The position numbers were made by a program, and so were the translations under genes. This document shows positions 63,106 through 64,000 of a stretch of DNA of 64,000 nucleotides, in pieces. The stretch comes from Rhizophagus clarus (taxonomy: Eukaryota; Glomeromycota; Glomeromycetes; Glomerales; Glomeraceae), in contig BLAL01000040.1 in the NCBI GenBank assembly GCA_015698045.1, positions 1,900,501 through 1,964,500 of the forward strand. The letters run 5' to 3'. The stretch's first letter is position 1; each line of letters starts with the position of its first letter. The notes beneath the pieces were generated by a model. That model did no database searches. It saw only the letters and a program-made list of their open reading frames with translations, and had not been told where the DNA came from.

Positions 63106-64000
63106 ATGTCGTCCGAAATTCGAAAAAGTTCCTTGGATAATTCAGGTCACGGAATCATAAATGATGATGAAAATGTGATTCATTCAGAACAATCTATCAT
63201 TGAATCCTCGCCCGGACCTTCTTCCATTCAAGACAACAGAAATAATGAGGACGATCCAACAGAAACAAGCCAAAATCAGGATTCCCAACAACCACAAACT
63301 GAATCATCTAATACAGAAAATATATTTTTTAAAGGATTGAAAACGATTTTTGGCAAAGAAACTGATGATGGCTCAGATGCGCAAGTCTCTTTCCATGTTC
63401 ATTTACCTTCATTCGATTATGTTGACGGTTATCCGGTCATTGTTGGTAACATTGAGGAGTTAGGCAACTGGGAAGAACCAATTGTTAAACTAAAACAACC
63501 GAGAAGCAGTGAATATATGTTTCAATCAAGTTATTGGTATTCAGATCCGATTGCTATACCGTCTAATAAACTTGATAAAGTCAAGTATAGGTATGCGATC
63601 TTTCAAAGGAAGAAGAATAAAGATGCAAACAGTAAAGAAGAAGGAGACCTTTATTTTGAAGATGGGCAACAACAACGACTTTTAACTACGAGAACTGGGT
63701 CTCAATTTGATATTGCAGCAAGATTTAGAGTTAAAAATCGACAATGTGAACTTCGATCAATTAGAGAATTCATATTTCTTGATATCATATATGATAGTAT
63801 AACATCAAATAATCTTGGGGAAAAGATTCTAGAATATCAAGACCTTCTGAATCGTTTTGGCGAAATGACCTTAAGAGCAACAAATTTTGAATTTATTGGA
63901 TATAACCTTCAAAGATCAAGAACGAGAGATTTTGAGAAACGTATTTTCTTGTGCATTGTTTTAGGGTATTATATTGATTGGAGACAGCAAAAATCTATTG
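63106..64000 (+). CDS. CBM20 (starch-binding) domain protein, N-terminal part; runs off the window
   Basis: The frame is open from ATG 63106 to the window end (298 codons). Residues about 1-75 are polar and disordered (Ser/Gln/Asn-rich). About residues 100-205 match a CBM20 fold: VSFHVHLPSFDYVDGYPVIV, GNIEELGNWEEPIVKL, YWYSDPIAIPSNKLDKVKYR and a closing FEDGQQQRLL. CBM20 binds alpha-glucans such as glycogen. After it comes a helical region (REFIFLDIIYDSITSNNLGE, LLNRFGEMTLRATNFEFIG) which I do not recognise firmly. Large RNF213/mysterin-like AAA proteins carry an N-terminal CBM20 and would fit; the diagnostic parts lie outside the window. Confidence 0.7.
   Translation, partial: MSSEIRKSSLDNSGHGIINDDENVIHSEQSIIESSPGPSSIQDNRNNEDDPTETSQNQDSQQPQTESSNTENIFFKGLKTIFGKETDDGSDAQVSFHVHLPSFDYVDGYPVIVGNIEELGNWEEPIVKLKQPRSSEYMFQSSYWYSDPIAIPSNKLDKVKYRYAIFQRKKNKDANSKEEGDLYFEDGQQQRLLTTRTGSQFDIAARFRVKNRQCELRSIREFIFLDIIYDSITSNNLGEKILEYQDLLNRFGEMTLRATNFEFIGYNLQRSRTRDFEKRIFLCIVLGYYIDWRQQKSI

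Overview
This is a very AT-rich nuclear fragment of a fungus. Most genes are cut into several exons by short GT..AG introns of about 60-150 bp. The gene set (SAGA SGF29, proteasome alpha4, Pho85-type cyclin, AVT1-like and GPT2/SCT1-like membrane proteins, TMEM198-like and POF1-like proteins), together with a Crinkler-type effector-like protein, a fungal T-box factor, domesticated or relic transposons and A/T homopolymers next to genes, fits an early-diverging fungus. An arbuscular mycorrhizal species of the Rhizophagus type is the best guess; this is inference from gene content, not from a search.

Layout. 1-4.6 kb is a repeat zone: diverged ~175-bp tandem repeats, then a TA-flanked mariner/pogo-like element (2437-3555) with a hAT-like MITE nested inside it, then a dead LINE tail ending in poly(A). 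5.2-16.6 kb holds SGF29, a cysteine-rich small protein, a 930-aa MULE/SWIM transposase-derived protein, a T-box transcription factor, triosephosphate isomerase and a METTL21-like methyltransferase. 17-26.4 kb holds proteasome alpha4, tRNA-Val(UAC), a Pho80/Pcl-type cyclin, a HemW/RSAD1-like radical-SAM protein with microexons, and a PINX1-like G-patch protein. 27.3-37.8 kb holds the Crinkler-like NTPase protein, a long PMP3 proteolipid, a C2H2 zinc-finger protein, a TMEM198-like membrane protein, a 99-aa Rieske protein, VPS37 and mitochondrial tyrosyl-tRNA synthetase. 38-44.2 kb is glycogen debranching enzyme. 44.6-49.8 kb is a RalGAP-beta-like protein. 51-53.3 kb is an sn-1 glycerol-3-phosphate acyltransferase. 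54.4-56.7 kb is a vacuolar amino-acid transporter. 57.4-60.8 kb is a membrane-anchored GH35 protein with a changed catalytic motif. 61.5-62.5 kb is a POF1/NMNAT-like protein, and from 63.1 kb a CBM20 protein runs off the window.

There are no operons. Neighbours are unrelated housekeeping genes; several are divergent pairs sharing a short promoter, and CACGTG palindromes recur in these promoters. The most unusual items are the T-box factor, the Rieske mini-protein, the GH35 acid/base-position substitution, the 12-fold DEK(T/S) repeat inside the debranching enzyme, the consecutive 12- and 11-nt exons of the HemW-like gene, and the nested transposons. Exon boundaries were worked out by eye from splice motifs, reading frame and remembered family alignments; none is backed by transcripts.
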